Of a stretch of DNA of 64,000 nt, positions 33,839 to 45,690 are shown in pieces (the stretch's first letter is position 1; every line of letters starts with the position of its first letter). The notes under the pieces are model-generated. The model worked only from the letters and a program-made list of their open reading frames with translations, had not been told where the DNA came from and did no database searches. Source of the stretch: Ahaetulla prasina (taxonomy: Eukaryota; Chordata; Lepidosauria; Squamata; Colubridae); contig NC_080539.1 of NCBI RefSeq assembly GCF_028640845.1, forward strand, positions 108,422,554-108,486,553. The letters run 5' to 3'. Made by a program: the position numbers and the translations under genes.

Positions 33839-34374
33839 ATTTAGGACATTCTTTTCACTGGAACAAACTATTAAAGTCATAACACTAAGAACACACTGCT
33901 GGTTCAGAAGTTTTCTATAACAGAAAATAGAGACTGCAGCTACCCAACTTTATCCCTTTTAGTATGTTCATGTGTTAACCAAAAAGCATTAGCCTTTCAA
34001 ATGGAAGATATCATTTTATATCTAAGGAGATTTTACTGTATGTCCAACATATCATAGATATCTGTAAAGGCTCCAGACAGTACCGTTGATAATCATCCCC
34101 CCCATTTAAAAGCCACTTGGTTTATGTTCAAAGCAAGTGGTTACACAACAGTCATTGGATTCTACTGTCATTTCACAGGAATACCACATTGAGTAATATG
34201 TCTTGCTGCTTTTAAGAATTGTTTTTACTATTCTTGGCCTTCCGAAGACCTTCTAAAGGCCGTGCTTCTTTCTTTCTTTTTTTAACTAGTAGTTTTACAA
34301 AGGAAATTGGCAACCACCAAGTTTTGCTCTGAGCCGCCCAATCAGTCCTTTTTCTGCTTAAGAATACTCACCCT

Positions 34375-34520
34375 TGTGTATGAATCACAGAGAATTACAA
34401 CAAAGAACTGGAAGTTTTTAAGAAGATGTTGGATAACTATTTGTCTGAAGTGGTGTAGGGTTTCCTGCCTAAGCAGGGGGACCTCCAAGGTCCCTTCCAA
34501 CTCTGTTATTGTATTCTATT
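34375..34520 (+). mobile_element. CR1 3' end, plus strand
   Basis: GTTGGATAACTATTTGTCTG, GGTTTCCTGCCTAAGCAGGG, then CCTCCAAGGTCCCTTCCAAC and CTGTTATTGTATTCTATTCT is a typical CR1 terminus. It has a small internal deletion. Confidence 0.85.
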
Positions 34521-37500
34521 CTAACTGGTTTCAGAATTCGCCAATCATTGCAGTTCTTCAAGTTCTCATTTCCTACCTTGCTTGACGTCACCGTTTCTTT
34601 GAATCCACTTTGTCTTTCTTAGGAATTGAAGTTATTTGACAGCTGCATGGTTTAATAGGGCAGGAGGAGCACCAAACACATCTGTAGGTTCTGACAAAGG
34701 GGAGGTCTCCTCTTATACATTTACAGATGACCAGTTGAAGAATTGCAGTTATAGATTCTTCCTCCAGTTCAGATGACGGAAAAGGCATGCATTCACACAA
34801 ATTCTCACAAACATTTTGTAAAACGTTTTGGTGTAATAGCCAAAAATCACCACTTGACTGTATACAGTTGAAAAGCAGCACAATATATTAACACTTCTTT
34901 TAAACTTGTGTGACCTGTAAATAATAAATCGATCATGTATACAGATAAAAAATGTACATGGTGCGATTGTACTTCTGAAAGCCTTGAAGTTATTTAATGA
35001 CACAGTTATTAAATAAACCTTATTTAAAGGTTTAGAATTGTTAAATTTATAGTTCTTTTTTTTCTTTCCTGTTTAATAGCATTACACCATAAATGGGTTT
35101 TTGGTTTAATTAATGCCTAGATAATAGAAGGATTACACAGAGCTACATGCATATCTCATCCCTTTGTGCCTGTTTTTTTATGATGGTGATTATACAAAAA
35201 TCTTTAATGCTCATAATGCTATCCACATGTCAGCTGGAAATTCCCAGAAATCTGCAAAACTGGGAACCAAGGCGATAGTAATATACTCAGGAAGCTAAAT
35301 GAGGTCCTAAACCATGTTAGCAACTGAAGATACTTCAACCACAGTTCTAATACTTCTTGCTTTGTAACATACAAAATGCTGGTTTTCCACAACTTACCTT
35401 ATTATATCTGGATCTCTTAAATCATTTAACTGGCTGCTTCCTCTCTTTCTCCCTCCCTTAGATAGCTCTGTAGCACTGTGGCATCTGTGCTATTGCCCCA
35501 AGTGCTATTCGTATGTGTTACAATCAGTACAGCTTTTCCTTAGATTTATGTTTCTGGCATATGGACAGCTGGAAGTCATTTAAAGAGACCATTGCATGTC
35601 CTCATTTCTTCAATATAATGTCCCCATCCACAAGACATCATTTTAGATGTCTTCCCCTTTTAGAATCATCCATTTGATATTTAATCAGTGCCGTGAAAAT
35701 GGCATTGAACAGAATAACAACTATGTTTATACATTAAAAAAAATTGAATGTTGCCAGCAGACTTTGCAAATATTCAGAAGGCAGTTTGTTTTACTGAACC
35801 TGCTCTCCCGGTCTTCTGAATGTGCATAGCTATTGCTTTTTTACTTTCTAGATTTTTGCCAACATTCAGACACTACAGTAACGTAAAATGTAAAATATTC
35901 AAGAGTTGTGTGGGTTTATAATATACTTGGGTTTTTTCACACTTCCACAAATTCATTGTTTCTATGCAAGAAATCTGCAGGTGTTATAAAATCAAAATGG
36001 GTATGCCTATGATTTGCATTATTTGGCAAAACTTTATCTGGTTCTATTCCTCTCCATGCAAATACATTAACTTCTCTGCATTCTCTACATAGTTTAAGTG
36101 GTTATGGGTAGGTGGTTTATTGTAGAATATGTGATGTGCCTTTTTGTATGATTTTATATGGTTTCAACTGCATTGTTTCTCTGCCTTTATATTATTTTAA
36201 ACTGTGAGCTATTCAGAGTCATGTATTTAGATGGGCAACTGTATAGCATTTGATGAGATTTCTTTTTCTTTTTCTCTCTGAAAAATAAGTTACTTAGTTC
36301 TGTACAGCCCGTGTTGTTTTCAAGATCTGGAAAAGAATGATTCATCTTGATTACCCAAAATAATGATACATGTAGTATTCAGTACCAAAGCAAAAACATT
36401 TGGTATTTTGCTTTTTTAGACTGCTTTTTGAGGGAAACTTATTTATGTGTTAGATGGTGGATGGGGGCAGTAACTAAATTTCCATTATGAAAGTGTTTTG
36501 CAGAGCCTGAAGTAATAGTTCCATTTGTTTTCTTCATATTATTCCATTTTCCTATTTTTCCTCTTAATTTAATCTTTCACCTTCACATAATTCATCACAC
36601 TTCATTAGTTCCCTCTGAGAACAAGCTACATTTCCCCTATACCAGCTCTAGTAAATAGGCTGAAAATTAGATTTTTGTACCTATAACATTCAGTCTCTCT
36701 TGTGTTCTGTGGAACTGACGGCATTCCTTCGGCAATGAATCAATCTTCTTTGGAGAAGTTAATGGATGACTTTCCAATTGTTTTATATTAGTCTAATCAG
36801 ATTTTCTGTTTCTATCCATCAAGCTGCCTTTTTTTTTTTTACTCCTTTCCCAGTTCTCCTAAATATAATGTCTTGTGTGAAGCATTTCTTGTACCCTCAA
36901 TGGATTTGCTTTAAAAAAAAAATGTTTTCCCATTTAATTTTGCACTGATTTTATGCATTTTCCCATCCTTTAATATATCTCCTGTAACATGCTAAATAAA
37001 CTGCTTGGGGGAATGTTGGTCATTTAACTTCAGCTGTGAGCTCAAGTGGGGAAAATGGTAAATGCCTATAGGATCTTGTTCACTGCTGATAGAGAAAACA
37101 AAAACAGTTTAAAAGAAAAGATTAGATTTTAACATTTCTGTAGAATTCCTCCCACCATTTCCAAAATGCCTTTTCTAATTTGTCACTTGTAAGGGGCATT
37201 TTACTCCAGCAGATAACAAAAACATTTAGACAAGATAAGCTTGGATATAGTAGCTTCCTCTGCTGTTTGGTATGCAGACTATTAAATAAATATAATGTGA
37301 GATGATTTTTTAAAAAAATAAAATCTGAATTTCAGGAAAAGGGTTTACAAAAACTCTGTATTTTCTATATGGGAAATTTTCCAGCATGAATTTGCATTTT
37401 GTTGCTTTTTTTTTCTTGGTTGATGTTACCTTCTTAATATATTACTCATACTTGCCTAAAATGTTCACATCATATCCGAATTTCAAAATTCAAATGATAT

Positions 37501-38204
37501 TTTATCATTCCTGCTCTGAGTCTGCCTTATCTATGCAATCTAACCCAGAGGATCCTTTGGGTTTAGAAAAAGGTATAAATAATGAAATATTGGACGAGAT
37601 GATAGTTGGGTGGTTATAATCTAATGCCCAAAATCATAAATGTAATTGATGTTACACAAATGGCTGTTTCTGAAAGGCATGGCTTGCAGATAACGAAAAA
37701 TATGTTAAACCAGATATGTCAGAATGATTTCAAGATGAGACTTTAGTATCCCCGAACACTATTCACAATTCCCTCACTGATTATATTAGGTCAGCAAGAT
37801 CAACAATCTCTAGACGGATAAGCTTTACAAATCTGTAACTGAATGTATGATGAAGCTTTGAATCTTAATGGTGTCATGTCACCCAAATGCACCTTGGCAT
37901 TTTGCTTAGAATGTGGAGGCAGAAGATACATAAATGTAAGTTACAAGTTTATATAGAATAGAGTGAAAATTGTATCATGAATGAATTCACTGTTCTGTCA
38001 ATTTGCATAGTTTTCATTCCTTCCCAGAATATGGATGTACGTTTTGCCATTCAAGACAACCGTACGCAAGAGTTCCAGGGAAGGACCTGATGGCACATAT
38101 TTTTCTGCAGATTTTTCTCTGAACTGCCCAGATGGGAGATCACATTGGAGCCTTAATTTAAATGGCTCCCAAAGAAAAGGAATTGTGGATAAAGTTTAAA
38201 ATGT
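34521..38204. other. 3.7 kb of AT-rich intron without recognised repeats
   Basis: The longest stretch here with no recognised mobile element. No exon, RNA gene or strong open frame was found. Such a repeat-poor block in an otherwise repeat-dense intron may contain constrained regulatory sequence (inference). Homology data would be needed to tell. Confidence 0.4.
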
Positions 38205-38470
38205 GTCTTTTTTTTATTATTTGAATTTATATCCCGCCCTTCTCCAAAGACTCAGGGCGGCTTACATTGTGTTAAGCAATAGTCTTCATCCATTTGTATA
38301 TTATACAAAGTCAACTTTTATTCCCAACAATCTGGGTCCTCATTTTACCTACCTTATAAAGGATGGAAGGCTGAGTCAACCTTAGGCCTGGTGAGACTTC
38401 TTGAACTTGCAGTAATTGCAAGCAGCTGTGTTAATAACAGACTGCTTAGTCTGTTGAGCCACCAGAGGCC
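38205..38470 (-). mobile_element. tRNA-headed SINE, tail type B (L2 end)
   Basis: Minus strand: GGTGGCTCAACAGACTAAGC head, GTTCAAGAAGTCTCACC B-box-like, GGTTGACTCAGCCTTCCATC core, GTAAGCCGCCCTGAGTCTTT and GGAGAAGGGCGGGATATAAA tail. The better preserved of the two copies. Confidence 0.85.
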
Positions 38471-39475
38471 CTTTCTTCATTGGCTTGAGCCAATTTAAAT
38501 TCCATTCTACTGAGGTTTTATTAAGGTGTGAGCTTTTTTAGTTCTAAATCTAGCTATTGACTACAACCCAGAAAAAATGGAAATGTGTAAGGTATCTTTG
38601 CATTTTTGTACGTTCCATGCCACTCAGTGAATTTGTTGAAATCTACAAATTATAATTTTGAAATATTTATCTTCCTCCCTCTATACGGAGTAGTGCCTGG
38701 TGGTTTACAATCCATAATTATAATGATCTCAATAAATTTTTAAGCCTCAAGCAAATGCAAAAAAGTCCTGTCTTCTCTGATAGCTCTAAATTATAAATGA
38801 TAGCAGCAACTAGATTCTAATGAAATTTTCCTTCCCTTGTTTAATCAAGTTTCCACTGTGCATTTCTTTCAAAAAGATGTGTTAATGGGTTTGCACTCAT
38901 CGTGAACAATAGTACCTTAACACAAACTGTTAACACTGTAAGATACAGGATGTTTGACGAGGATAACAATGATTCAGTTTAGATTTAATGGCACAAGCAA
39001 GACCAAATAAATATAAGAGCTACTATACATAGTTTCTTTCTAACAAGAGTTGTAAACCAAAGTAGAACAAGGTTAAGACGGAATAAATCTTTCACCATTT
39101 TTGAGGAGCGCTGTAATTGGAAAAAAAGGGCATACTTAAGGATGGAGGGAATAGAGAATATACATTGACATATGCAACCCAAAGAATTTTATAAAAAGGA
39201 TGTGAGCACCATATCCATCCAAACATCTTTCCCAATCCACAATACAAATGAATCCTCAGCTTGCTTTTCTTATCATGTCTTTATTTATATGTAGTTATTA
39301 AAATAATTGATGTAGTTACCCACCCAATTCACAAGTAATGACTCTGGGTAGCTAACAAATAGTTAAAAACATCAAAACAATAGCTAATAATAATGTACCA
39401 TCATAAAGCACACCCAATGCCAAGGAACAAAACAAACTTATTCCAGTTCCCATGCTCTTATTGGATAGGTGTATC

Positions 39476-39893
39476 CAGGGATGGGCTTCAAAACTTTTAG
39501 TAAAGGGTTCTCTGCCCGGGTGCTGGGTGGGCATGGCCATGGTGGGCATGGCCTAGTCAGTCTCCTGCAGCACAGTGTGTGTGTGGGGGGGGGGTTTTGC
39601 CCTCCCTGGGCTCCTGAGGCTTTCCTTGAGCCTCCTGGAGGGCGAAAACAGCCTCCCCAGGCTCTGGAGGCTGGAAACGGGCCCGTTTCCAGCATTCCCA
39701 AACTTCTGGTAGGCCCGTGTTTCACCCTCCCTGAGCCTCCACGCGTACCCTGTACTGCATCCAAAATGGGCCCCGTGGGGACTCCTTGGGGGAGCAGGGG
39801 GGGCAGCCAGGAGTGGGATTTGGGGGTTCTCCAAACTGCACAGAATCTTAGCTAGAGATTTTTTTCCTGCCAACTCTCAGCAGCCCACCCCTG
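39476..39893. mobile_element. Non-autonomous hAT element (418 bp), GC-rich
   Basis: CAGGGATGGGCTTCAAAACT at the left, AGCAGCCCACCCCTG at the right. Flanks ggtgtatc (39468-39475) and ggtttatc (39894-39901). The inside is GC-rich with inverted GGAAACGGGCCCGTTTCC. Open frames on both strands are chance. Confidence 0.9.
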
Positions 39894-40390
39894 GGTTTAT
39901 CCAATACTCTGGTCTAATGTTGAGAGAAAAAAAGAAATTTAGCAAATCTTGCTGGCTTTTTACCTTATCAAAAGCCAACAAGATTTGAGCCACCTGAATT
40001 TCAGGAGGTACTCTATAGCTACAGTGACAGAAAAAGCCCACTTCCTGGGTCCAGCTAGGTTACATTGTTTTACAGAAGCAACCCAAGGCATACCCACCCT
40101 TCTGGAACCTGTGGAACAGACAGAAACCATTTGAGACTGGAGGACCCTCATATAATCTGGCCTGAAAGACTGTAGAGGTAGTAACCAGCATTTGGAAACT
40201 CATAGGGAACCTGTGTAATGATGATATCATGATGCGTTCATAGTTACCTGGACCAATACATTCTGGATTATATGAAGTTTCTGGGTAGTCTTCAAGGCCA
40301 GCTTCATGTAAAATACATTATAATAGTCCAAATGGGAAGTAACCAAAATCCAGGTAACTGTGATCATATTTTCCTGATCCAGAAATGGGC

Positions 40391-40768
40391 TGTCAGTGTT
40401 CCGAGTAATTCAACTACAAAAATCAGAACTCTGAGGCTCAAAGAACATGTTTATTGGATACATCATATTGGCACAGCTAGTGATAATCAACTCTAAAAGT
40501 TCCCGTGGGTTTTCTCCTAGTTAAAAGAGCAAATATTTCCCTCCTCAAATGTCACATTGTCCATTGTGAATAGTTGGCAGGGTTCTTGGTCACTTCTCTC
40601 CTCCCTTAACTGCCACCAGCTGGGGTGATCTTGGTTCCCGCAAGAAAACTTTTTGTTTTGATAATTAGTGAGCCTATCTAATTCCCCCCTTACTTCTCCC
40701 TCTTAGCGTTGGTGGCAAGTATGGGGCAGCACAAGATGGCTTCAGCCAGGTTCGCTTCAGAATTGACA
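40391..40768 (-). mobile_element. Solo LTR (378 bp)
   Basis: Ends TGTCAGTG and AATTGACA, with a perfect 5-bp duplication tgggc (40386-40390, 40769-40773). The complement of TTTATTGGAT (AATAAA on the minus strand, about 40451) suggests minus orientation. It sits inside L2 sequence that reads on across the site. Confidence 0.88.
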
Positions 40769-41124
40769 TGGGCATAATTGGCACATAATTATCTCCCTTT
40801 TTCACAGCTGGCTATCTGCCAACCTGATAAGAGTGGGAAATGAATTACATTTAGGCCCCTTTATTGCCACAAAGTACTCCTTAACAAAGAGTCTTACCCA
40901 TATTCAATTGGATTTGTTCTTTGTTTTCTTCCAGCAACACACACATTAGCTATCTCTTCTGCTAGCTCATCTGAAAAAAGGAGGATTCTTTGGAATCCCC
41001 AAGCAGATAAAGTCTGCTCAAGTGTGAGCTGATTCAAGACCAAATGCACCCATCATTCCTATATCAACATTAATTCTATTAAATTGTATTATTATATTAT
41101 CCGATAACTAATAACAGATAGTGT

Positions 41125-41440
41125 TACCTCTATGGAGATTCTCAGTCACCCAGGTAATGGTTGTCCCAAAGCCGCTTTTTCAAGAAGCAACGGGACTTTT
41201 TTGCTTTTCTTCTTCTTTGAAGACATTTCGTTTCTCATCCAAGAAGCTTCTTCAGCTCTGACTGGATGGTGGGGAATGGAAGAATTTATAGGAATATACA
41301 AGGAATATAAATCCTTCCATCCCGCACCATCCAGTCAGAGCTGAAGAAGCTTCTTGGATGAGAAGCAAAACATCTTCAAAGAAAAAGAAAAACAAGAAAA
41401 TCCAGTTGCCTCTTGAAAAAGCAGTTTTGGGATAGTGTCA
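41125..41440. mobile_element. Penelope-like inverted pair
   Basis: Two copies of one sequence face each other: GAAGAAGCTTCTTGGATGAG on the plus strand (41343) and its complement at 41227-41262. Outer parts pair too (GGTTGTCCCAAAGCCGCTTT with AAGCAGTTTTGGGATAG). The motif hairpin plus GAAACGTC-like bases is the one at 48297 and 57520. Assigned to Penelope-like elements by recall; certainty is moderate. Confidence 0.55.
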
Positions 41441-42362
41441 TCCTAGTACCCCAGATACATTCTGTAAAAGATTCATATTAACCTATTTCTAGAAAACAAC
41501 TAAAAAGAAACTGGCCTCACACTCATTCCACATCAAAAACACCATCAGTGAAAAACAATGCTTGTAAGCTTTATTAGACCTTCAGCTCCTAAGAGTGGGG
41601 TGCAAAAAGTTTCTACTGGAATTATTACACCAGAGTAGTTAATTCTGATTAGAAGGGATGGTCCTGTAAATTTCTAGATGAAAAGCCATTCAAACATAAT
41701 TTGAATCAGGCTTGGAAACCAACTAGAAGGCAAGGCAGGGCGAGGCTAGCAGCACAGGTATGGTGTACTTATTGAGCACTGGATAATACAGTAATACAAA
41801 ATGCTGCATTTTGAACTAAGTGCAGTTTCTAAGTCTTCAAAGGCATGTTACGTACAACAAACTGCAGTTATCAACTTTCATAGAAATGGAGGCATGAGTT
41901 ACTATTGTGACACCCATTCATCCTGTACAATTGGGTATCATCGATATATTGGTGATGCTGTACTCCAAAATAATGGATGATCTCTCTCTAGCAGCTTCCC
42001 AGCAATGAGATATGGAGGCTGGGTGGTATAAAAAGCCAGATGCTTAGTGGGCCTTTTAAGAAGAAGTTTTGATGCTATGGGCAATGTGCTATGCCAGAAA
42101 GAGTCATTGACCACTTCCCAATTAGTCATACTTCCAGACCCATAAAACTATCCTTGAAGGAGAAGGATTAAGCAGACGGATAACAGAAGCTATGCTGGGA
42201 AATGCCCTCTTCATATCACCACTGTGCACATGCCAAAAGGAGTCCCAGATAACATGACTAGATGTTATCTTGGTCACCCCTCCTCCTAGATAGAGTCAAT
42301 ATTTCTCCTTTTTTTCTAATCTTACCTGGTAGGATGCCCTTAATATCCTTATACAGGACATT

Positions 42363-42595
42363 CGGTGGTGGAATTCAAAATTTTTTACTACCGGTTCTGT
42401 GGGTGTGACTTGGTGGACATGGCTTGGTGGGTGTGGCAGGGGAAGGTTACTGCAAAATCCCCATTTCCTCCAATCAGCTGGGACTCGGGAGGCAGAGAAT
42501 AGATGGGAGCGGGGCCAGTCCGGTTTTTCGAACTACTCAAAATTTTTGCTACCGATTCTCCAGAACTGGTCAGAACCTGCTGAAACCCACCTCTG
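42363..42595. mobile_element. Non-autonomous hAT element (233 bp)
   Basis: CGGTGGTGGAATTCAAAATT at the left, TGAAACCCACCTCTG at the right. Perfect 8-bp duplication aggacatt (42355-42362, 42596-42603). Reverse orientation relative to 20859. Confidence 0.92.
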
Positions 42596-42811
42596 AGGAC
42601 ATTGAATGTGTGCAACACTATTACCTATCAAATTTGAAAGGACTATATTTGCAAGTGGACCCAGGGTGGTGACAAGTTTTGGAATTGTAATTCTCATCAC
42701 CTGTTTGAGAGAGGCAAGTCAATTAATCAGTCTTAGGAACTTCTCTAGATGAGATACCCACCTTGCTCTGAAGCCTAGTTCTTTTTTTTTTTAATGCTCC
42801 AGATGAGTACA

Positions 42812-43703
42812 CAGGTACCCTTTAATCTACAACCATTCGTTTAATGACTGTTCAAAGTTACAACAACACTGAAAAAAGTGACCTGACTGTTTTTTCATGT
42901 GTATGACTGTTGCAGCATCCCCATGTTCACATGATCAAAATTCAAGCACTTGGCAACTGGCATGTATTTATGACAGTTGCACTTTCCTGGGTTCATGTGA
43001 ACACCATTTCTAACCTTCCCAGCTGGCTTCTGACAAGCAAAGTCAATGGGGAAAGCCAGATTTGCTTAATGATTGCATGATTCACTTAACCACCTCAGTG
43101 ATTTGCTTAGCAACTGTGGCAAAAAAGGAACCTAAAATGGGGCAGAACTCACTTTATTTTATTTAATTAATTTATTTATTTTATTAGATTTCTAGACCGC
43201 CCTTCTCCCGAAGGACTCAGGGCGGTGTACAGCCAAGATAAAAATAAACAATGTACAATTAAAAATAAATTAAAAAACTTATTATACAGTTAGGCCGATA
43301 AATTAAAATATATAATCTAAAAAAAAACCCAATTTAAAACTAAATAACAATTAAATTTAAAATCTACCCAATTTAAGAAAGCCCCACGCGAACAAACAAA
43401 TATGTTTTCAGTTCGCGGCGAAAGGTCCGAAGGTCAGATATTTGGCGTAAACCGGGGGGAAGTTCATTCCAGAGAGTAGGAGCCCCCACAGAGAAGGATC
43501 TTCCCCTGGGGGCCGCCAGCCGACATTGTTTGGCGGACGGCACCCTGAGAAGTCCCTCTCTGTGTGAGCGTACGGGTCGGTGGGAGGCATGAGGTAACAG
43601 CAGGCGGTCCCGTAAGTACCCAGGCCCCAAGCCTTAACAACTCCCTTGCTTAGCTGTGGAAATTTTGGGCTCAATTGTGGACGAACGTCAAGGATTACCT
43701 TTA
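42812..43703. mobile_element. Tigger-like MITE split by an L2 insertion
   Basis: Left part 42812-43155 (CAGGTACCCTTTAATCTACA to GGGGCAGAACTCACTT) and right part 43636-43703 (TTAACAACTCCCTTGCTTAG to TCAAGGATTACCT) join to match 8691-9087. Confidence 0.85.
43157..43635 (-). pseudogene. L2 LINE 3' end nested in a MITE
   Basis: The minus strand encodes GAPTLWNELPPGLRQI and FRRELKTYLF, the usual L2 RT C-terminus, then a 3' end CACCGCCCTGAGTCCTTCGG and GAGAAGGGCGG and an (AAAT)-rich tail. 5' truncated, with an open but partial frame (43373-43630). Confidence 0.88.
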
Positions 43704-43810
43704 TAGTGGCCCCAGATTGTAAGTAGAAAGAATTGTAATCCCAAGTGGCAAAGGACATGTTTATAGGCATCATTGTTCTACTAAAGTACAAATACTATCA
43801 GCATCTAATC

Positions 43811-44291
43811 CAGGGGTCTCCAACCTTGGCAACTTTTTTTTTTATTTTATTTTTTATTTATTTTTATTTATTTTTATTTATTTATTTGTCGTAACAATAT
43901 ATACAAGCATTACATAAAGGATTATATAATATATAAACATATATATGAGGAGAAACAAGGTAATATAAACATATATATATATAGGGGAAAAAACAATAGG
44001 ACAGGAACGGTAGGCACGTTTGTGCTCTTATGCACGCCCCTTAGAGTCCTCTTAGGAATGTGGTAAGGTCAACCGTGGATAGATTTTGAGTAAAGCTTTT
44101 GGGGTTATGAGAAGAGACCACAGAGTCAGGTAATGCATTCCAAGCATATATAATTCTTAAGCATTCTTAAGAATTCTTAAGCATTCCAAGCATATATAAT
44201 TCTTACATATATAATATATAACTTTAAGACTTATGGACTTCAACTCCCAGAAGTCCACAAGCTTTAAAGTTGCCAAGGTTGGAGACCCCTG
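43811..44291. mobile_element. Palindromic hAT MITE split by a CR1 insertion
   Basis: Left CAGGGGTCTCCAACCTTGGC, right GTTGCCAAGGTTGGAGACCC and CTG. Perfect 8-bp duplication atctaatc (43803-43810, 44292-44299). Insert at about 43837-44219, with AACTTT repeated on both sides. Confidence 0.92.
43837..44219 (-). mobile_element. CR1-type LINE 3' end nested in a MITE
   Basis: A (TTTA)n tract at the left is the complement of the AAAT tail. GGCACGTTTGTGCTCTTATG is the complement of CATAAGAGCACAAACGTGCC in the plus-strand copy at 57032-57051. TCTTAAGCATTC repeats appear near 44155-44210. Confidence 0.88.
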
Positions 44292-44299
44292 ATCTAATC

Positions 44300-45333
44300 T
44301 ATCTGACCTCTTTTAATAATAGAAAAAGTCTTTTTGTAAGACCTTAAAAACTTTAAGGTGTTCAGGGATCCACTTGTTGGTTAATTTAATGGTAGGTGGC
44401 ATATTCCTGGCTACTGTGCTTTTTAATTATTGTATTCTGTATCTCTGAGTTACTTGCAAGCTTTTCTATTTTTCATATATTTTAGCAGAGCTTATTTGAA
44501 TGTTGCAGACTCTTCCAAGGTAGTTGCCTTTGTTTGCAAAGGAATAAACAGCATACCTTTGTATATGTGGTAGGAAGTAGTGCCTTTCAATTGCTGTTGA
44601 CTTTCTGGGTTTTTTTTTTAACTCTCAGGAGTTTGGTTTGCAGGGAAAAGCGGTGAACCCTTTTCACCTTTAGTGTTTCGTGTATCTATAATGGCAGTTT
44701 AGCAGAACTCTACTGAATGGATGTAAAGCAGGCATAAATCATTATTTAGCCCAAACTTTACATTTTTTCAGAACATAAGGCAATACCTGAACTGCAGTAG
44801 CTCATTACAAGTATTCTGATTTGTTTTGGTATCTCTAATTATTTCATGTATAATTCATGCACTTGAACAGTGTAAAATCAGTTACAAGAAAGGGCATATA
44901 GCCAGCTAAAATCTTGATATTGTATCTAGCAAATGAAAGTAATATTTTATCTTTCTGGGCAGGATAGTCTAAAATAAGGGAGCGATCCTAAATCTCTCCT
45001 GCTATTGCTATCAACTGTCACTTCTAGCATTCTAGTGGAAAGATTTGGCAACATCTGGTGGCAACTGCTCCTTAAAATATAACACCAAAAGAACAGGGGC
45101 CTGTTAGGCCATGGAGACTCATTATTGTTTTAGAATCATTTAATAGCAAGTGGTTAGATAGAAGCATAGAAAAATGGGGGGGGGGACCTATGCGGTTACT
45201 TATATGTCTTTTATCAGTCAAAGAGGCAAATTCTCACTTTAACCATTATTTGAGAGTAACCTTTTTTCAGCTTACAGGAAGTACAAGTTAAAGCAGTTCT
45301 AGATATTCTTACTCTTGAGGGAAAATGCATGCC
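44300..45333. other. Intron, no repeat recognised
   Basis: AT-rich; a G-run at 45176-45185. Confidence 0.4.
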
Positions 45334-45565
45334 CTAATAGCACAAGCACTTAGACTTATATACAGCTTCATAGTGCTTTACAGTACTCTCTATAAGAGAT
45401 TTACAAATTGCCATATATTGCCCACAACAATCTGGGCCTCATTTTACCAACCTTGGAAGTATGGAAGGTTGAATCAACTTCGAGCCCCATCAGGATCAAA
45501 CTCCTGGTTATGTGCAGAGTCAGCTTGCAATACTGCATTCTAGCCACTGTGCCACCACAGATCTA
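45334..45565 (-). mobile_element. tRNA-headed SINE, tail type A
   Basis: Minus strand: GGTGGCACAGTGGCTAGAAT head, core AACCTTCCATACTTCC and GGTAAAATGAGGCCCAGATT, tail TATATAAGTCTAAGTGCTTG. It ends about 120 bp before the transmembrane exon. Confidence 0.82.
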
Positions 45566-45684
45566 ATACCATAGAGATGTGTAAGATAGTACTTCTTCCT
45601 GGTCCAGTACTACATCAATGCAGAGTCCATTTGAATGGGAGCAATGGTTAAAACAGTTCAAGTAACTTTTAATACCGTTTCTCC

Positions 45685-45690
45685 CAGCAG
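45685..45690 (+). promoter_or_regulatory. PTPRK: NAGNAG tandem splice acceptor (CAGCAG)
   Basis: The acceptor after a pyrimidine tract (tttctcc) reads CAGCAG. Splicing after the first AG gives K-A-A-A-T-E. Splicing after the second removes three bases and gives K-A-A-T-E. Both keep the frame. Such sites often yield both products. Which one dominates cannot be read from DNA alone. Confidence 0.8.

Larger units (their letters stand above)
39260..42320 (-). pseudogene. Old L2 LINE, minus strand, broken by later insertions
   Basis: L2-type pieces appear in 3' to 5' order. 3' end: GACTCTGGGTAGCTAACAA (about 39341). RT C-terminal part: TTATAATAGTCCAAATGGGA (about 40319) and GATCCAGAAATGGG. Catalytic region: the complement of CAATATATCGATGATA (41936-41951) encodes Y-I-D-D. 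It is interrupted by a hAT element (39476-39893), a solo LTR (40391-40768) and a Penelope-like inverted pair (about 41125-41440). No frame survives. Confidence 0.65.

Noticed and set aside
39438..39873. Long GC-rich frames on both strands (106-128 codons)
   Set aside because: Confined to the hAT element 39476-39893. Open on both strands because of base composition.
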